Notes: generated by a model from the letters alone, not told the origin. A stretch of 64,000 nucleotides of DNA from Streptomyces djakartensis (GCF_014651075.1 NZ_BMWE01000008.1:124001-188000), one strand, 5' to 3'. Counted from the stretch's first letter, positions 9,630-17,849 are shown. A program made the numbers and translations.

Positions 9630-10946
9630 TCAGCTCGGGCCCAGCGAATCGCCGGGCGTTCTGCTCAGTACCGGAGGCCACGGGTTCGCCCCGCGCCTGA
9701 GCCAGCCGACGCGTTCGCGCTGTCTGCGGACGCGCCGTTCCGCCGGACTCTCGATCGTCAACTCGCCTGGTCTGCCGCGGGTGTTGCCCGTGACACCCTC
9801 CGGCCGTGCGGCGGAATCGGCCATCACGGCCACCACGATGTGCGCGAGCGCCTCCCGGCTGCCCGCCTCGTGGTGGGCCGCGTCGGGCATCCGTGCCGGA
9901 GTCCGGCAGACCGCGTCGCGCAGCCGGATCGCGTTTGCCGTGCTCTCCTCGTCCGTTCTGGCGAGTACGACGACGACGGCGGCGACTCGCGCCCGTGAGC
10001 GTACGATCCGCTCCCACAGCCCGCGGAAGGCAGGATCACCCGTCAGCCAGGGGTCGACCACGACGAGGACCGTCACCGACTCGTCGATGTCTTCAGGTAC
10101 CGGACAGTCCGGGCCGGGTGCGACGACGGCCATCCGGTCGACCCCGCAGGCCCGCGCCGCCCAGCCGACCGTGGACGTCACGGTCTCCTCGCTGCGCGGG
10201 CGGAAGGGGCGCCAGTCCTCGGCGCGCTCCCCGTAGTAGCCGACGTGGTCACGCAGCCGGTCCATCCGGTCGCGGGTGCCGGTGACCAAGAGGAGCATCA
10301 TCTGCCGGTCGTCGGCGTCCGAGGCCTCCGGCGGAACGCCGGCCGGATCGATCGGCGGCTCCGCGACGTCGCGCCGCTTGTGCGGCATGGCGCGGCTCGG
10401 CCCGAACTGTGGGGCGACCGCGCGGCTCTCCGCCTCGGACATCACGGGCGGCGGGGACTCGGCGGCACGCATCAGGCGCGCCGCGACGCGGCGCACCACG
10501 GAGTGGTAGCGGTCCCGGCTGCGCGGATCCTGCTGGAGGCAGAGCACACCCGGCCCCTGGTACTCCTCGTTGACGATGTGGCGAACGACCGTGACCGGCC
10601 GGGGCAGCACCAGCGCGTGCGAGCGCCAGACGACACCGACCACCGAGTCGGGTCGTTCCCCGGTGCGCCGCATGCAGCGGTCCATGCGCTCGGCGAAGAC
10701 CGACCACTCCGTGGCGCACTGCGCGTCGTCCACGTACTCCGCGGAGTAGAGGACCAGCAGGGCACGGCAGTCGAGCACCGCCGGATCGGGACCGGCGGCA
10801 GGCTCGGGGTGTTTCAGCCTGCCCTTGGCGGAGAGGGTGCGGCCCAGCACGCTGTAGATCTCGTTCTGGACATCGACATGGAACCGTTGGACCGGTCCTC
10901 TGTCGCCGGTCGAGCTGGCGTAGCTGGTAAAGAACAACGGCCCCAT
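9630..10946 (-). CDS. fxsC: TIR-like protein FxsC
   Basis: The product is 438 residues, starting at ATG 10946 (MGPLFFTSYASS). The N-terminal 160 residues form a TIR-like fold: FFTSYAS strand, the DCRALLVLYSAEYVDDAQCATEWSVF segment and a C-terminal helix before RVAARLM. The second half (VTVLVVVDPWLTGDP, RVAAVVVVLARTDEES, an Arg-rich tail) matches the FxsC C-terminal domain as I remember it. The ORF is open further upstream to 11363, but that part overlaps the end of fxsB and lacks domain sequence. It lies between fxsB and fxsT on the same strand. Whether the TIR-like domain is an NAD-cleaving enzyme is not shown; a catalytic Glu in the CATEWSVF segment is the obvious candidate. Confidence 0.88.
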   Translation of the reverse strand: MGPLFFTSYASSTGDRGPVQRFHVDVQNEIYSVLGRTLSAKGRLKHPEPAAGPDPAVLDCRALLVLYSAEYVDDAQCATEWSVFAERMDRCMRRTGERPDSVVGVVWRSHALVLPRPVTVVRHIVNEEYQGPGVLCLQQDPRSRDRYHSVVRRVAARLMRAAESPPPVMSEAESRAVAPQFGPSRAMPHKRRDVAEPPIDPAGVPPEASDADDRQMMLLLVTGTRDRMDRLRDHVGYYGERAEDWRPFRPRSEETVTSTVGWAARACGVDRMAVVAPGPDCPVPEDIDESVTVLVVVDPWLTGDPAFRGLWERIVRSRARVAAVVVVLARTDEESTANAIRLRDAVCRTPARMPDAAHHEAGSREALAHIVVAVMADSAARPEGVTGNTRGRPGELTIESPAERRVRRQRERVGWLRRGANPWPPVLSRTPGDSLGPS

Positions 10947-11082
10947 AGCATCCCCCCCAAGGGCCTGCCTCCTGTTGCAACCACGGCTCGGTGTTCGCCC
11001 ATGGACCCACATCGACGTGGCGTGCGCAGGTGGCTTTCGGTTGTGCGTCACCCCCACGCCAATTGGCATCCATGCTATGGGG
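10941..11082 (-). repeat. 11-bp inverted repeat in the fxsB-fxsC gap
   Basis: CCCCATAGCAT at 10941-10951 covers the fxsC start codon, and its exact inverse ATGCTATGGGG lies at 11072-11082. In the minus-strand transcript the two could pair and occlude the fxsC start. The 260-base gap (10947-11206) between fxsB and fxsC holds no convincing gene. Confidence 0.4.
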
Positions 11083-11206
11083 TTTTGCCCACCTGGCGCC
11101 CTCGAAAACCCGATATTGCCTGTCCTCGTACCTGAAAGGACTCGCAGAGTCGTACATATGCGCTGACAGTCGTCGCTTTTCGGCCGCGCGTTCCGGAATA
11201 TCGGAG

Positions 11207-12463
11207 TCATTGATCCGTCCAGGGTGCGGCGTGGCGGATGAGGGCCGAGATGTCCTTGCAGTACACGGAGGGGTTGGCGAATCCCCGGCCGCGTCCGAAT
11301 CGGTGGGCGCGCAGTCCACCACCGCAGACCCGCACCAGAGGACACTCGCGGCACACGCGGCACAGGGATCCCACGCCGTCCTCCGGTGCACCGTCAAGAT
11401 CCAGCAGGGCGTCGAAGGAGTGGCTGAATACCGTGCCTCCCGTGCCGGCCGCCCCCTCCGCGACGGCGTTGAGCGACTCCGTCCACGCGACCGTTCCGTC
11501 CGTCTCGATGGCCACGGCCGCCGTCGGCACGGTTCCGAGTACCTCGCTGCTGCTTCCGCCGCCGTACCTGGACAGCGTGTCGATCGACTCGAAGAGCCGG
11601 ATCCGCATCGGCCGTCCGGTCACCCACCACCGGTCGTGGACGGCGCACAGCCAAGCCCCGTACAGCGCCCTGTCGTCGTCCATGCCCGTCGGCGGATGGT
11701 CCCAAGTCCCGTGCGGCAGAAGGAAGTCGGCGGCAGGTGGGCGGTGGGCGGCGAGGGCGTCGAAGGTGCGCACCGGATCGTTCGCGGGGTCGATCGTGCA
11801 CAGCAGGCCGCCGAACAGGGGACGGTAGCGAGCACTCCCCAGTAGGGCGAGCGCGGCGGTCACCCGAGCGTGGCTGCCCCTGCCGGTGCCGGGTCCCAGC
11901 CGGTGCCGGTCGTGTGCCTCGGCGTAGCCGTCCAGGCTGACGCCCACCGTGACATTCAGCTCCAGCAGCAGATCCAGCAAGGCCTCGGTGAGCAGCACGC
12001 CGTTGGTCTGCAGGGCGAAGTCCACCTCGGTTCCGGTGCCCAGGAGGGCTCGTCGGACCGCCGTGGTGAAGTCGGCGATCACCCGGGGACCCGCGAGGAG
12101 CGGCTCTCCGCCGTGCAGGAGAACCCGGACGCGGTCAAGAGCATGCTTTCTCGCGTGTTCCGCGATACGTGAAACGAGCTTTTCGCGGACAGTCTCGGTC
12201 ATGATCCGGGGGCGTTTTCGCCATCCTGAGTCGCGCAATTCATATACGTAGCAGTAGTCGCAGCGAAGATTGCATCGGCTGGACAGCTTGGTGATGAATT
12301 GATCGAAAGCCCTCAGTCTTGTCCGGCCGTCTTCCGTCACGGATGTCCGAGGCTCTGGCCAATGATAGGGAGGTGGGGTCGAGTCGTCCCACGTAGGCCC
12401 CTGATGCCTGTTCCGGACTCCTGGCAATGACGTAGTGTCAAGGCTCGGCGAAGTTCCCTGCAT
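11207..12463 (-). CDS. fxsB: FxsB family radical SAM/SPASM peptide maturase
   Basis: The product is 418 residues. The radical SAM cluster motif CNLRCDYC (CxxxCxxC) lies near residue 64, followed by the SAM-binding LLHGGEPLL segment and SLDGYAEAHDRHR. The C-terminal SPASM part has CRVCRECPLVRVCGG and a last Cys in NPSVYC, for auxiliary Fe-S clusters. FxsB enzymes are described as cyclophane-forming maturases that crosslink a Phe/aromatic ring in a short precursor ending in FxSxx. The start ATG at 12463 sits directly after a hairpin that would cover its GGGGGG ribosome binding site. No precursor peptide gene was found next to it. Expected location: cytoplasm. Confidence 0.9.
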   Translation of the reverse strand: MQGTSPSLDTTSLPGVRNRHQGPTWDDSTPPPYHWPEPRTSVTEDGRTRLRAFDQFITKLSSRCNLRCDYCYVYELRDSGWRKRPRIMTETVREKLVSRIAEHARKHALDRVRVLLHGGEPLLAGPRVIADFTTAVRRALLGTGTEVDFALQTNGVLLTEALLDLLLELNVTVGVSLDGYAEAHDRHRLGPGTGRGSHARVTAALALLGSARYRPLFGGLLCTIDPANDPVRTFDALAAHRPPAADFLLPHGTWDHPPTGMDDDRALYGAWLCAVHDRWWVTGRPMRIRLFESIDTLSRYGGGSSSEVLGTVPTAAVAIETDGTVAWTESLNAVAEGAAGTGGTVFSHSFDALLDLDGAPEDGVGSLCRVCRECPLVRVCGGGLRAHRFGRGRGFANPSVYCKDISALIRHAAPWTDQ

Positions 12464-12493
12464 CCGACCCCCCGTTCGTTGCGCGGGGGTCGG
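12464..12493 (-). promoter_or_regulatory. Hairpin over the fxsB ribosome binding site
   Basis: CCGACCCCC at 12464-12472 and GGGGGTCGG at 12485-12493 are perfect inverse arms around a 12-base loop. On the minus strand the 3' arm carries the only purine-rich Shine-Dalgarno candidate and ends right at the fxsB ATG, so folding would limit translation. The rest of the fxsB-to-SEFIR divergent gap (to 12654) holds no gene I can support. Confidence 0.45.
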
Positions 12494-12654
12494 CCAGGTA
12501 CCACGCCGGAGCGGCGGACGGCGTGGCGATATGTGTCCCCCCGCTCAGCGTACGAGGAATGACCGGTGTCCCATGAGCAGCCAACTGGCCAACGTTGGGT
12601 TTCTCTCGGCGTGACCACTGCTACCGAGGGGCACAGGGAGTGGAGGGGTTGCAC

Positions 12655-13773
12655 ATGGCCGACGACTTCATCACGAGCTTTGCCGCCGTGGAGCACCGGG
12701 CCTATACGGCGCGTTTCCATCAGGACTTGGTACAGGCGGTGGAGCGGCTCAAGGGACGTAAGGTCTCGGCGGCCATGTGCCCGGGCGGGCCGGGCGGCAA
12801 GAACCGCCCACGCGTCGCAGAGGCGCGGGTTTTCGTCGCCCTGTGCTCGCAGGCCTACTACGCCGACGAGGGCTGCGGCGCCGACTGGGCGGTGTTCGAG
12901 CACCGACTGGACCTGGAGCCGCCGCAGTTCCGCCCCTCCGACCCGCCTGCCCGCGTCCTGGTGCGCTGGCGCTGGCAGCCGGCCAGTCCGCCCTCCGGCC
13001 TTCCCCTCGCACCGGTCCTCAGCGGCGAGATCACGGACAGCTACGCCTGCAAGGGCCTCTACGGCATCATCCGCGAGGAGGGCGGGGTGCGCTCCCAGGC
13101 CTACCGGGACGCCGTCGACCGGATCGCCGCCGCTGTCTGTCACGGGGGTGAGCACAGCCCGCCCGAGGTGTCCGTCGGCGAACTGCCTGAATTGGCAGTG
13201 CCGTTCCCCCCGAGGGCCAGTGGGGAACAGGCCGGGGACCTGGACCAGCCGCCCGCTCCGCAGGCCGATGTGCCACAGCCGAGAAAGGCGGCCGACGACG
13301 CGGACAGACCCCGCGTGTTCGTGTCCTACGCGCACGAGGAGGACGAAGACGTCCACAAGAAGCGGGTCGCGGACCTGGGCGAGCGGCTCCGCGACCACGG
13401 CATCGGCGTCCGGCTGGACACGTTCGCCCACCGCGAGGGGCCCCAGAACTGGCCATGGTGGATGCGCGAGCAGTACAACAAGGCGGACTGCGTGCTCGTG
13501 ATCGTCTCACCGGCGTACAAGCGCCGCGCCGAGCACGAGGAGGTGCCGGGTAAGGGCAACGGGGTGGGGTTCGAGGCGAATTACCTCATGAGGGAGGTGC
13601 ACAGGAACCGCGACACATGGCATGAGCGGATACTGCTGGTGTCCTTCCCCGAGCACGGTAGTGCGTACATACCCGACTACCTGGTGGGCCCGACCCTCTA
13701 CACCGTCGACCCCGAGACGGGCGAGGGGGATCTGCCGGAACTCGTCGACTACATCAAGAGCAAGGCTCCCTGA
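12655..13773 (+). CDS. TIR-like (FxsC-type) plus SEFIR domain protein
   Basis: The product is 372 residues, starting at ATG 12655 with GGAGGGG about eight bases upstream. The N-terminal half aligns by eye with FxsC: DFITSFAAVEHRAYTARF against FFTSYASSTGDRGPVQRF, and ALCSQAYYADEGCGADWAVF against VLYSAEYVDDAQCATEWSVF. A Pro-rich linker (about 205-230) leads to a SEFIR domain: RVFVSYAHEEDEDVHKKRV, GVRLDTFAHREGPQNWPWWM, then ADCVLVIVSPAYKRR. It is divergent from fxsB and likely functions with the Fxs genes. SEFIR and TIR domains in bacteria often occur in immune or signalling systems; a defence role here is inference. No membrane segment is visible. Confidence 0.82.
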   Translation: MADDFITSFAAVEHRAYTARFHQDLVQAVERLKGRKVSAAMCPGGPGGKNRPRVAEARVFVALCSQAYYADEGCGADWAVFEHRLDLEPPQFRPSDPPARVLVRWRWQPASPPSGLPLAPVLSGEITDSYACKGLYGIIREEGGVRSQAYRDAVDRIAAAVCHGGEHSPPEVSVGELPELAVPFPPRASGEQAGDLDQPPAPQADVPQPRKAADDADRPRVFVSYAHEEDEDVHKKRVADLGERLRDHGIGVRLDTFAHREGPQNWPWWMREQYNKADCVLVIVSPAYKRRAEHEEVPGKGNGVGFEANYLMREVHRNRDTWHERILLVSFPEHGSAYIPDYLVGPTLYTVDPETGEGDLPELVDYIKSKAP

Positions 13774-13810
13774 GCAGCGCGATGCGGCCCGGGGAGGGGG
13801 AGCCGGCCCG

Positions 13811-14260
13811 TCACCGTATGACCGCGACGAGCGCCGCGTCGGCGACCAGCAGGGCGCCGTAGAAGAGCTGGAGCGTCCGGGAGAAGGTCGCATGGAACCA
13901 GCTGATCCGCCCAAGATACGGCCGCACGTCCATGGAGAGCGTCTCCACCTCCACCCCGGGGCGCCGCACATCGTCGTACAGATACCGGAACAGGCGCTCC
14001 TGACGGAGGAACAGACCGTCCAGGAACCAGAAGCAGGCCAACGGCACCAGCCCACTGGCGGCCACCTGCCAGCTCTGCTGGCTGGAGGAGACGGCGAAGA
14101 ACCCGGCGGCCAGCGTCAGGGCCCACCCCTTGACCAGAAAGGAGTGGTTCGACAGCCGTGTGATGACGGCCTGCAGGAACTCCAGATGCTTGAGCCGCTC
14201 CTCGCCCAAGGGCGACGATCCGCTCACGGCCCCCGAACTCGCCTCGCCCAGCGTGGACAT
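13811..14260 (-). CDS. Small two-helix membrane protein, putative effector
   Basis: The product is 149 residues. A helix containing KHLEFLQAVITRLSNHSF precedes two close hydrophobic segments (ALTLAAGFFAVSSSQQSWQVAA region, then LVPLACFWFLDGLFL), a charged cytoplasmic loop (FRYLYDDVRRP) and a third hydrophobic stretch at the C-terminus (LFYGALLVADAALVAVI). The layout recalls 2TM/SLATT-type membrane effectors found near nucleotide-signalling defence genes, but I cannot assign a family. It is convergent with the TIR-SEFIR gene (37 bases between stops). Start: ATG 14260 with GGGGGG close upstream. Confidence 0.7.
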   Translation of the reverse strand: MSTLGEASSGAVSGSSPLGEERLKHLEFLQAVITRLSNHSFLVKGWALTLAAGFFAVSSSQQSWQVAASGLVPLACFWFLDGLFLRQERLFRYLYDDVRRPGVEVETLSMDVRPYLGRISWFHATFSRTLQLFYGALLVADAALVAVIR

Positions 14261-14337
14261 CGACCCCCCTGTGTCCCGGTGCTCTCATCCTAGGCAGTCC
14301 GGTGCGGCGGCGCACCCGTGCCGCCGTCGGAGTGGGG

Positions 14338-16107
14338 TCAGGCCAGGGGGACGTGGGTGAAGCGGGCGGCGGTGTGGAGGTCCGACTCGATGCGGGTGGC
14401 CGTCGTGGTCAGTTCGGGGAGGAGGTCCGTCACGCACTCGCCCGGGGTGCGGCGGCTCGCGTGCATCGCCGCGTTCAGGGCCGCCACCACCCGGCCCGTG
14501 CGGTCGCGGACGGGAACCGCGATGGAGCGCAGGCCCTCCTCCAGTTCCTCGTCCACCAGGGCGTAGCCCTGGGAGCGGACCGAGGACAGGGTTCCTTCCA
14601 GGGCCCGGTCCCCCTCCCTCGTCCCGGGGGCGTCCGCCAGGAGGACTCGCCCCAGCGCCGTCGCGTGGGCCGGCAGGCGCGTGCCCACCGTGAAGTTCAC
14701 ACTCATCACCCGGCCCGTCGACACCCTCGCCGTGTACTGGATCTCCTCGCCGGACTCCGACAGCACCGCCACGGACGTCGACTCGTGGATGCGGGAGGCG
14801 AGGTCCGCCAGGTGGGGCTGGGCGATGTCCGCCAGGGACGTGCGGGAGAGGGGTGGGAAGCCCAGGGAGAGGACCTGGGGGGTCAGGGCGAAGGTGCGGT
14901 CGCCCGTCGGTGTCACCAGGTCCAGGTGCCGGTAGGTGATCAGGGCTCGGCGGGCGGTCGCCCTGGCCAGGCCCGTCGCCCGGGCGACCTCCGTGAGGGT
15001 CAGCTCGGGCCTGCCCTCGCCGAAGGCCGTGAGGACCGTCAGGCCTCGGGCCAGGGACTCGATGAAGTCACGTCCCAGTTCCTGCTTGGACGCTCCCGTC
15101 CAGAGCGCCAGGTTCGCGGGGGGTGCGCCGGGCTCGGGGGACGGGGCGGTGCGCAGCTCGCGTTCCATGTCCGAGACGGCCGATCGCAGTCTGGGCAGGA
15201 GGGTGGTTCGCAGGTGGTGGGCCGTGTGGCGGCTGGTGTGGCTGACCACGCTCGCCACACACGCGACCCGGTCCCCGGCGCCTTCGCCCCGCCCGTCGCC
15301 CGCGCGGGGGAGCCGGACCGGGACCGACACCGCCACCAGACCCGGCTCGATCAGCTGGTCGTCGAGGGCCCAGCCGTTCGCCGCCGCCTGCTCGACGCGG
15401 CGGACGAAGTCCTCGTTCTCCGTCCGGTCCGGCGGGTACCGGCGTGGGGGCACGGCCGTGAAGGAGAGGTGCCTCGGGTCCGCCGCCCTGCGGGTCCGCC
15501 AGCGCTGCCAGTCCGTCTCCGTCCACTCCGTCGCGAACAGCGGGCCCGGTGCCGTGCGTTCGGCGGGGAGCAGGTCGCCGATGCGGAAGCTCAGGGACAT
15601 CGCGCGGCGGCGGGTCGCCTGGTGGATGAAGCGGATGCCGTCGCGGTCGGCGACCGCCAGGGAGACCGACTCGTCCAGTTCGTCGGCCAGGGCGTCCGCG
15701 TGCGGGGAGAGGAGGGCGGGAAGGCGCAGGGCTGACAGGTAGGCGTTGCCCAGCTCCATGAGGCGCGGTGCGAGGAAGACGTCCCGGCCGTCGACGCGGA
15801 CGTAGCCCATGCGGGCGAGCGTGGCCGTGATGCGGTCGACGGTGGAGCGGGCCAGGCCGGTGGCCCGTTCCAGGGAGCTGAGGCTCAGTGTGCCGTCCGC
15901 CTCGGTCAGCTCCCGCAGGACCGCGATGCCTCGGATCAGGGGTGTGACCGCCTCCGCGGGGGGCGTCGGCGCGAGGCTCGCCGGCACGGAGGCACCTGGT
16001 GCGCGGCCCGCCGGCGCGGAGCCGACCCGCGCAGGGGCCGCCTCCGCAGGGGCCGCCTCCCTCGGGACTCCCGTCTCGACGGCGTGGTTCGTGGGCTTCG
16101 CGGGCAT
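14338..16107 (-). CDS. Tandem IclR-family transcriptional regulator
   Basis: The product is 589 residues, with two complete IclR units. Unit 1 (about 55-315) has a helix-turn-helix LSLSSLERATGLARSTVDRI and an effector domain; unit 2 (about 345-585) has LTLTEVARATGLARATARRAL and the effector segment with AVLSESGEEIQYTARV and TRLPAHATALGRVLLAD, typical of PcaR/PobR regulators. The N-terminal 50 residues are Ala/Pro-rich and disordered. Single IclR regulators are about 260 residues, so this is a duplicated and fused form. Aromatic-acid catabolism is the usual role of this subfamily; the neighbours give no target. Confidence 0.88.
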   Translation of the reverse strand: MPAKPTNHAVETGVPREAAPAEAAPARVGSAPAGRAPGASVPASLAPTPPAEAVTPLIRGIAVLRELTEADGTLSLSSLERATGLARSTVDRITATLARMGYVRVDGRDVFLAPRLMELGNAYLSALRLPALLSPHADALADELDESVSLAVADRDGIRFIHQATRRRAMSLSFRIGDLLPAERTAPGPLFATEWTETDWQRWRTRRAADPRHLSFTAVPPRRYPPDRTENEDFVRRVEQAAANGWALDDQLIEPGLVAVSVPVRLPRAGDGRGEGAGDRVACVASVVSHTSRHTAHHLRTTLLPRLRSAVSDMERELRTAPSPEPGAPPANLALWTGASKQELGRDFIESLARGLTVLTAFGEGRPELTLTEVARATGLARATARRALITYRHLDLVTPTGDRTFALTPQVLSLGFPPLSRTSLADIAQPHLADLASRIHESTSVAVLSESGEEIQYTARVSTGRVMSVNFTVGTRLPAHATALGRVLLADAPGTREGDRALEGTLSSVRSQGYALVDEELEEGLRSIAVPVRDRTGRVVAALNAAMHASRRTPGECVTDLLPELTTTATRIESDLHTAARFTHVPLA

Positions 16108-16191
16108 CTGCTCTCCGGTACGGCGGTCGCGGCACGCCTACGGTAATCGGGAATCGGCCCCCGGACGTGGGCCGAGCGGCCGTCTCACCGG

Positions 16192-17418
16192 CTAGTCCCG
16201 CTTCACCCGTACCAGGAAGTTCCCCGCGGGATCCGCGCCCACCACCTCGATCTCGATCCCCCTCCGCGTGTCCCTGAACGTCTCCCCGGGCCTGAACGGC
16301 GCGTCGGAAAGCTCCGCGTGGACGTTCGGCGCCCGTGTGCAGCCGCCGCTGTCGCGGCGGGCGTCCTGGACCCGCACCGGGCCCATGCCGGTGTCCACCT
16401 CCGCGTCGACCTTGTAGATCAGGACGCCGGGTCGGCACACCGATTCGTCGTTGCCGGCGCGGGTGCGCAGTTCGGCGGCGTAGCCCGTCCGGCTGTCCAG
16501 GGGGACGACGACCAGCTTGGTGCCGCCCGCGCGGGCCAGTGGCGTGAGGGCGTACTCCGTGGTGCCGGGGGCCGGGACGCAGTGCACCTGCTCGGCGTCC
16601 AGCCAGCCCAGCTTCCACTTGTGCCAGCCGAGGAAGTCGTTGTTGGCTCCCCAGTCCTCGCTCATGATGTCCCAGTGGCCGACCGCGCCCCCGCCCTCCG
16701 CGGTGTACAGGTCGGGCAGGCCGAAGACGTGGCCGTTCTCGTGGGGGAGGACGCGGTAGCCGGTGCGGTCGTAGGAGCCGGAGCCGTCGTCCTGACGGGA
16801 GTAGACGAAGGAGGCGTTCGCCACGGGGATGCCGTCGCCGCTCGGGGCCTCGGGGTTGCCGGCGAAGGTGACGGAGAGGACCGTGTCGAGGGCGGAAGGG
16901 CCCGCGTTCGGGGTGACCAGGACGTTCAGGATGTCGTACGCGCGGAAGTCCACATCGGGGTCGGCCGCCTCGACTATGTCCTGGACCAGCGTGCGGTAGC
17001 CGGGGTCGAAGGGGGCGCCGCGCTCTATGCCGTACTCCCGGAAGGACTTCGGCATGCGCAGCCACGTCGGGATCGGGGTCTCGGGCCGGTAGTCCAGGCG
17101 GCCGTAGGAGCTGGTGCGGAACCACTGCCGGGTCTGCGGGAAGAACTCCCGGAAGCGGTCCAGGGCCTCGCCCTCGCCGGGTGCGTCGGAGAAGTCGATC
17201 ATCAGGGTGAGGGCGCGGACGGTGCCGGTGGAGCGGGCGTAGCTGCCGGAGGTGGGGATGCCCTCGGACATCTGGACCTCGCGGGTGGCGCGGATCATGC
17301 AGGGACCGTGGCCCGCGGTGTGGGGCAGCGTGATCGGGCCGGCTCCGGCGGTCGTGGCGCCCGGGGGGAGACGGCCCGTGCCGACGGAGGTGCTCACCGT
17401 GAAGGTCAGGGCGGTCAC
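16192..17418 (-). CDS. Secreted M6-family metalloprotease (immune inhibitor A-like)
   Basis: The HExxH zinc motif is in PHENGHVFGLPD, with GHWDIMSEDWG (Met-turn) and WHKWKLGWL after it, all typical of M6 peptidases. A signal-peptide core (RRRLAALACVTALTFTV) ends near 17380. The start is uncertain: the Arg-rich n-region lies upstream of the GTG at 17418, but no ATG, GTG or TTG is in frame until ATG 17700, and that upstream part does not look coding and contains two long inverted repeats. GTG 17418 gives 408 residues with a clipped n-region. Extracellular protease; substrate unknown. Confidence 0.8.
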   Translation of the reverse strand: MTALTFTVSTSVGTGRLPPGATTAGAGPITLPHTAGHGPCMIRATREVQMSEGIPTSGSYARSTGTVRALTLMIDFSDAPGEGEALDRFREFFPQTRQWFRTSSYGRLDYRPETPIPTWLRMPKSFREYGIERGAPFDPGYRTLVQDIVEAADPDVDFRAYDILNVLVTPNAGPSALDTVLSVTFAGNPEAPSGDGIPVANASFVYSRQDDGSGSYDRTGYRVLPHENGHVFGLPDLYTAEGGGAVGHWDIMSEDWGANNDFLGWHKWKLGWLDAEQVHCVPAPGTTEYALTPLARAGGTKLVVVPLDSRTGYAAELRTRAGNDESVCRPGVLIYKVDAEVDTGMGPVRVQDARRDSGGCTRAPNVHAELSDAPFRPGETFRDTRRGIEIEVVGADPAGNFLVRVKRD

Positions 17419-17470
17419 GCAGGCCAGGGCGGCCAGACGCCGCCTGGGTATCCGGCAGCCGGGCGGCGGC

Positions 17471-17500
17471 TCCGTACGGCGGTCCCGGCCGCCGTACGGA
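17471..17500. repeat. 12-bp inverted repeat upstream of M6 protease
   Basis: TCCGTACGGCGG and its exact inverse are separated by six bases (TCCCGG). It can form a strong hairpin in the leader of the M6 protease message. Confidence 0.6.
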
Positions 17501-17553
17501 GCCCCCCGGCCGGGAGGTCCCGAATCCGTGCAGCGAGCGGTAAGTGTCCGCTC

Positions 17554-17595
17554 AGTCTCAGCGACACGCCGTACGCCCCGCGTGTCGCTGAGACT
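17554..17595. repeat. 15-bp inverted repeat upstream of M6 protease
   Basis: AGTCTCAGCGACACG at 17554-17568 and its exact inverse at 17581-17595 flank a 12-base spacer. There is no T-run, so an operator or leader hairpin is more likely than a terminator. The rest of 17596-17827 shows no gene. Confidence 0.6.
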
Positions 17596-17827
17596 CGAAC
17601 GACAGGTGTCGTCGCCGACGGATTCGCCACCAGTGCCGGGTGGTCCGGTGCGGGGCGGCCGGGGGCGACGGGGCCGTGGCTGTCTGAAGGGGAGCTGCAA
17701 GGGACCTCCCGCGCCACGGCAGCCTCCTTTCCGGCTGCACCCTTGCGATCACCCTGCTTCGAGGCAGGTGGGGGACGCCCGCTGGATGAGCCCGATCGGG
17801 GGTTTCCCGTCAGTAGCATCCCTCCAG

Positions 17828-17849
17828 CCTTGTGAGGCAGGTCACAAGG
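17828..17849. promoter_or_regulatory. CRP/FNR-type palindrome
   Basis: CCTTGTGA and TCACAAGG are perfect 8-bp arms around GGCAGG. This fits the canonical TGTGA-N6-TCACA layout and also the GTG-N6-GNCAC form reported for Streptomyces Crp. It lies about 120 bases upstream of the TetR gene start. Confidence 0.6.

Noticed and set aside
10947..11363. N-terminal extension of FxsC up to 11363
   Set aside because: Would overlap the SPASM end of fxsB, and the translated stretch lacks domain sequence; ATG 10946 starts exactly at the TIR-like fold.
12573..12614. A 13-residue ORF ending in Phe-Leu-Ser-Ala as FxsA precursor candidate
   Set aside because: Ends one residue short of FxSxx, is far below the usual precursor length, and lies on the plus strand in the SEFIR gene leader.
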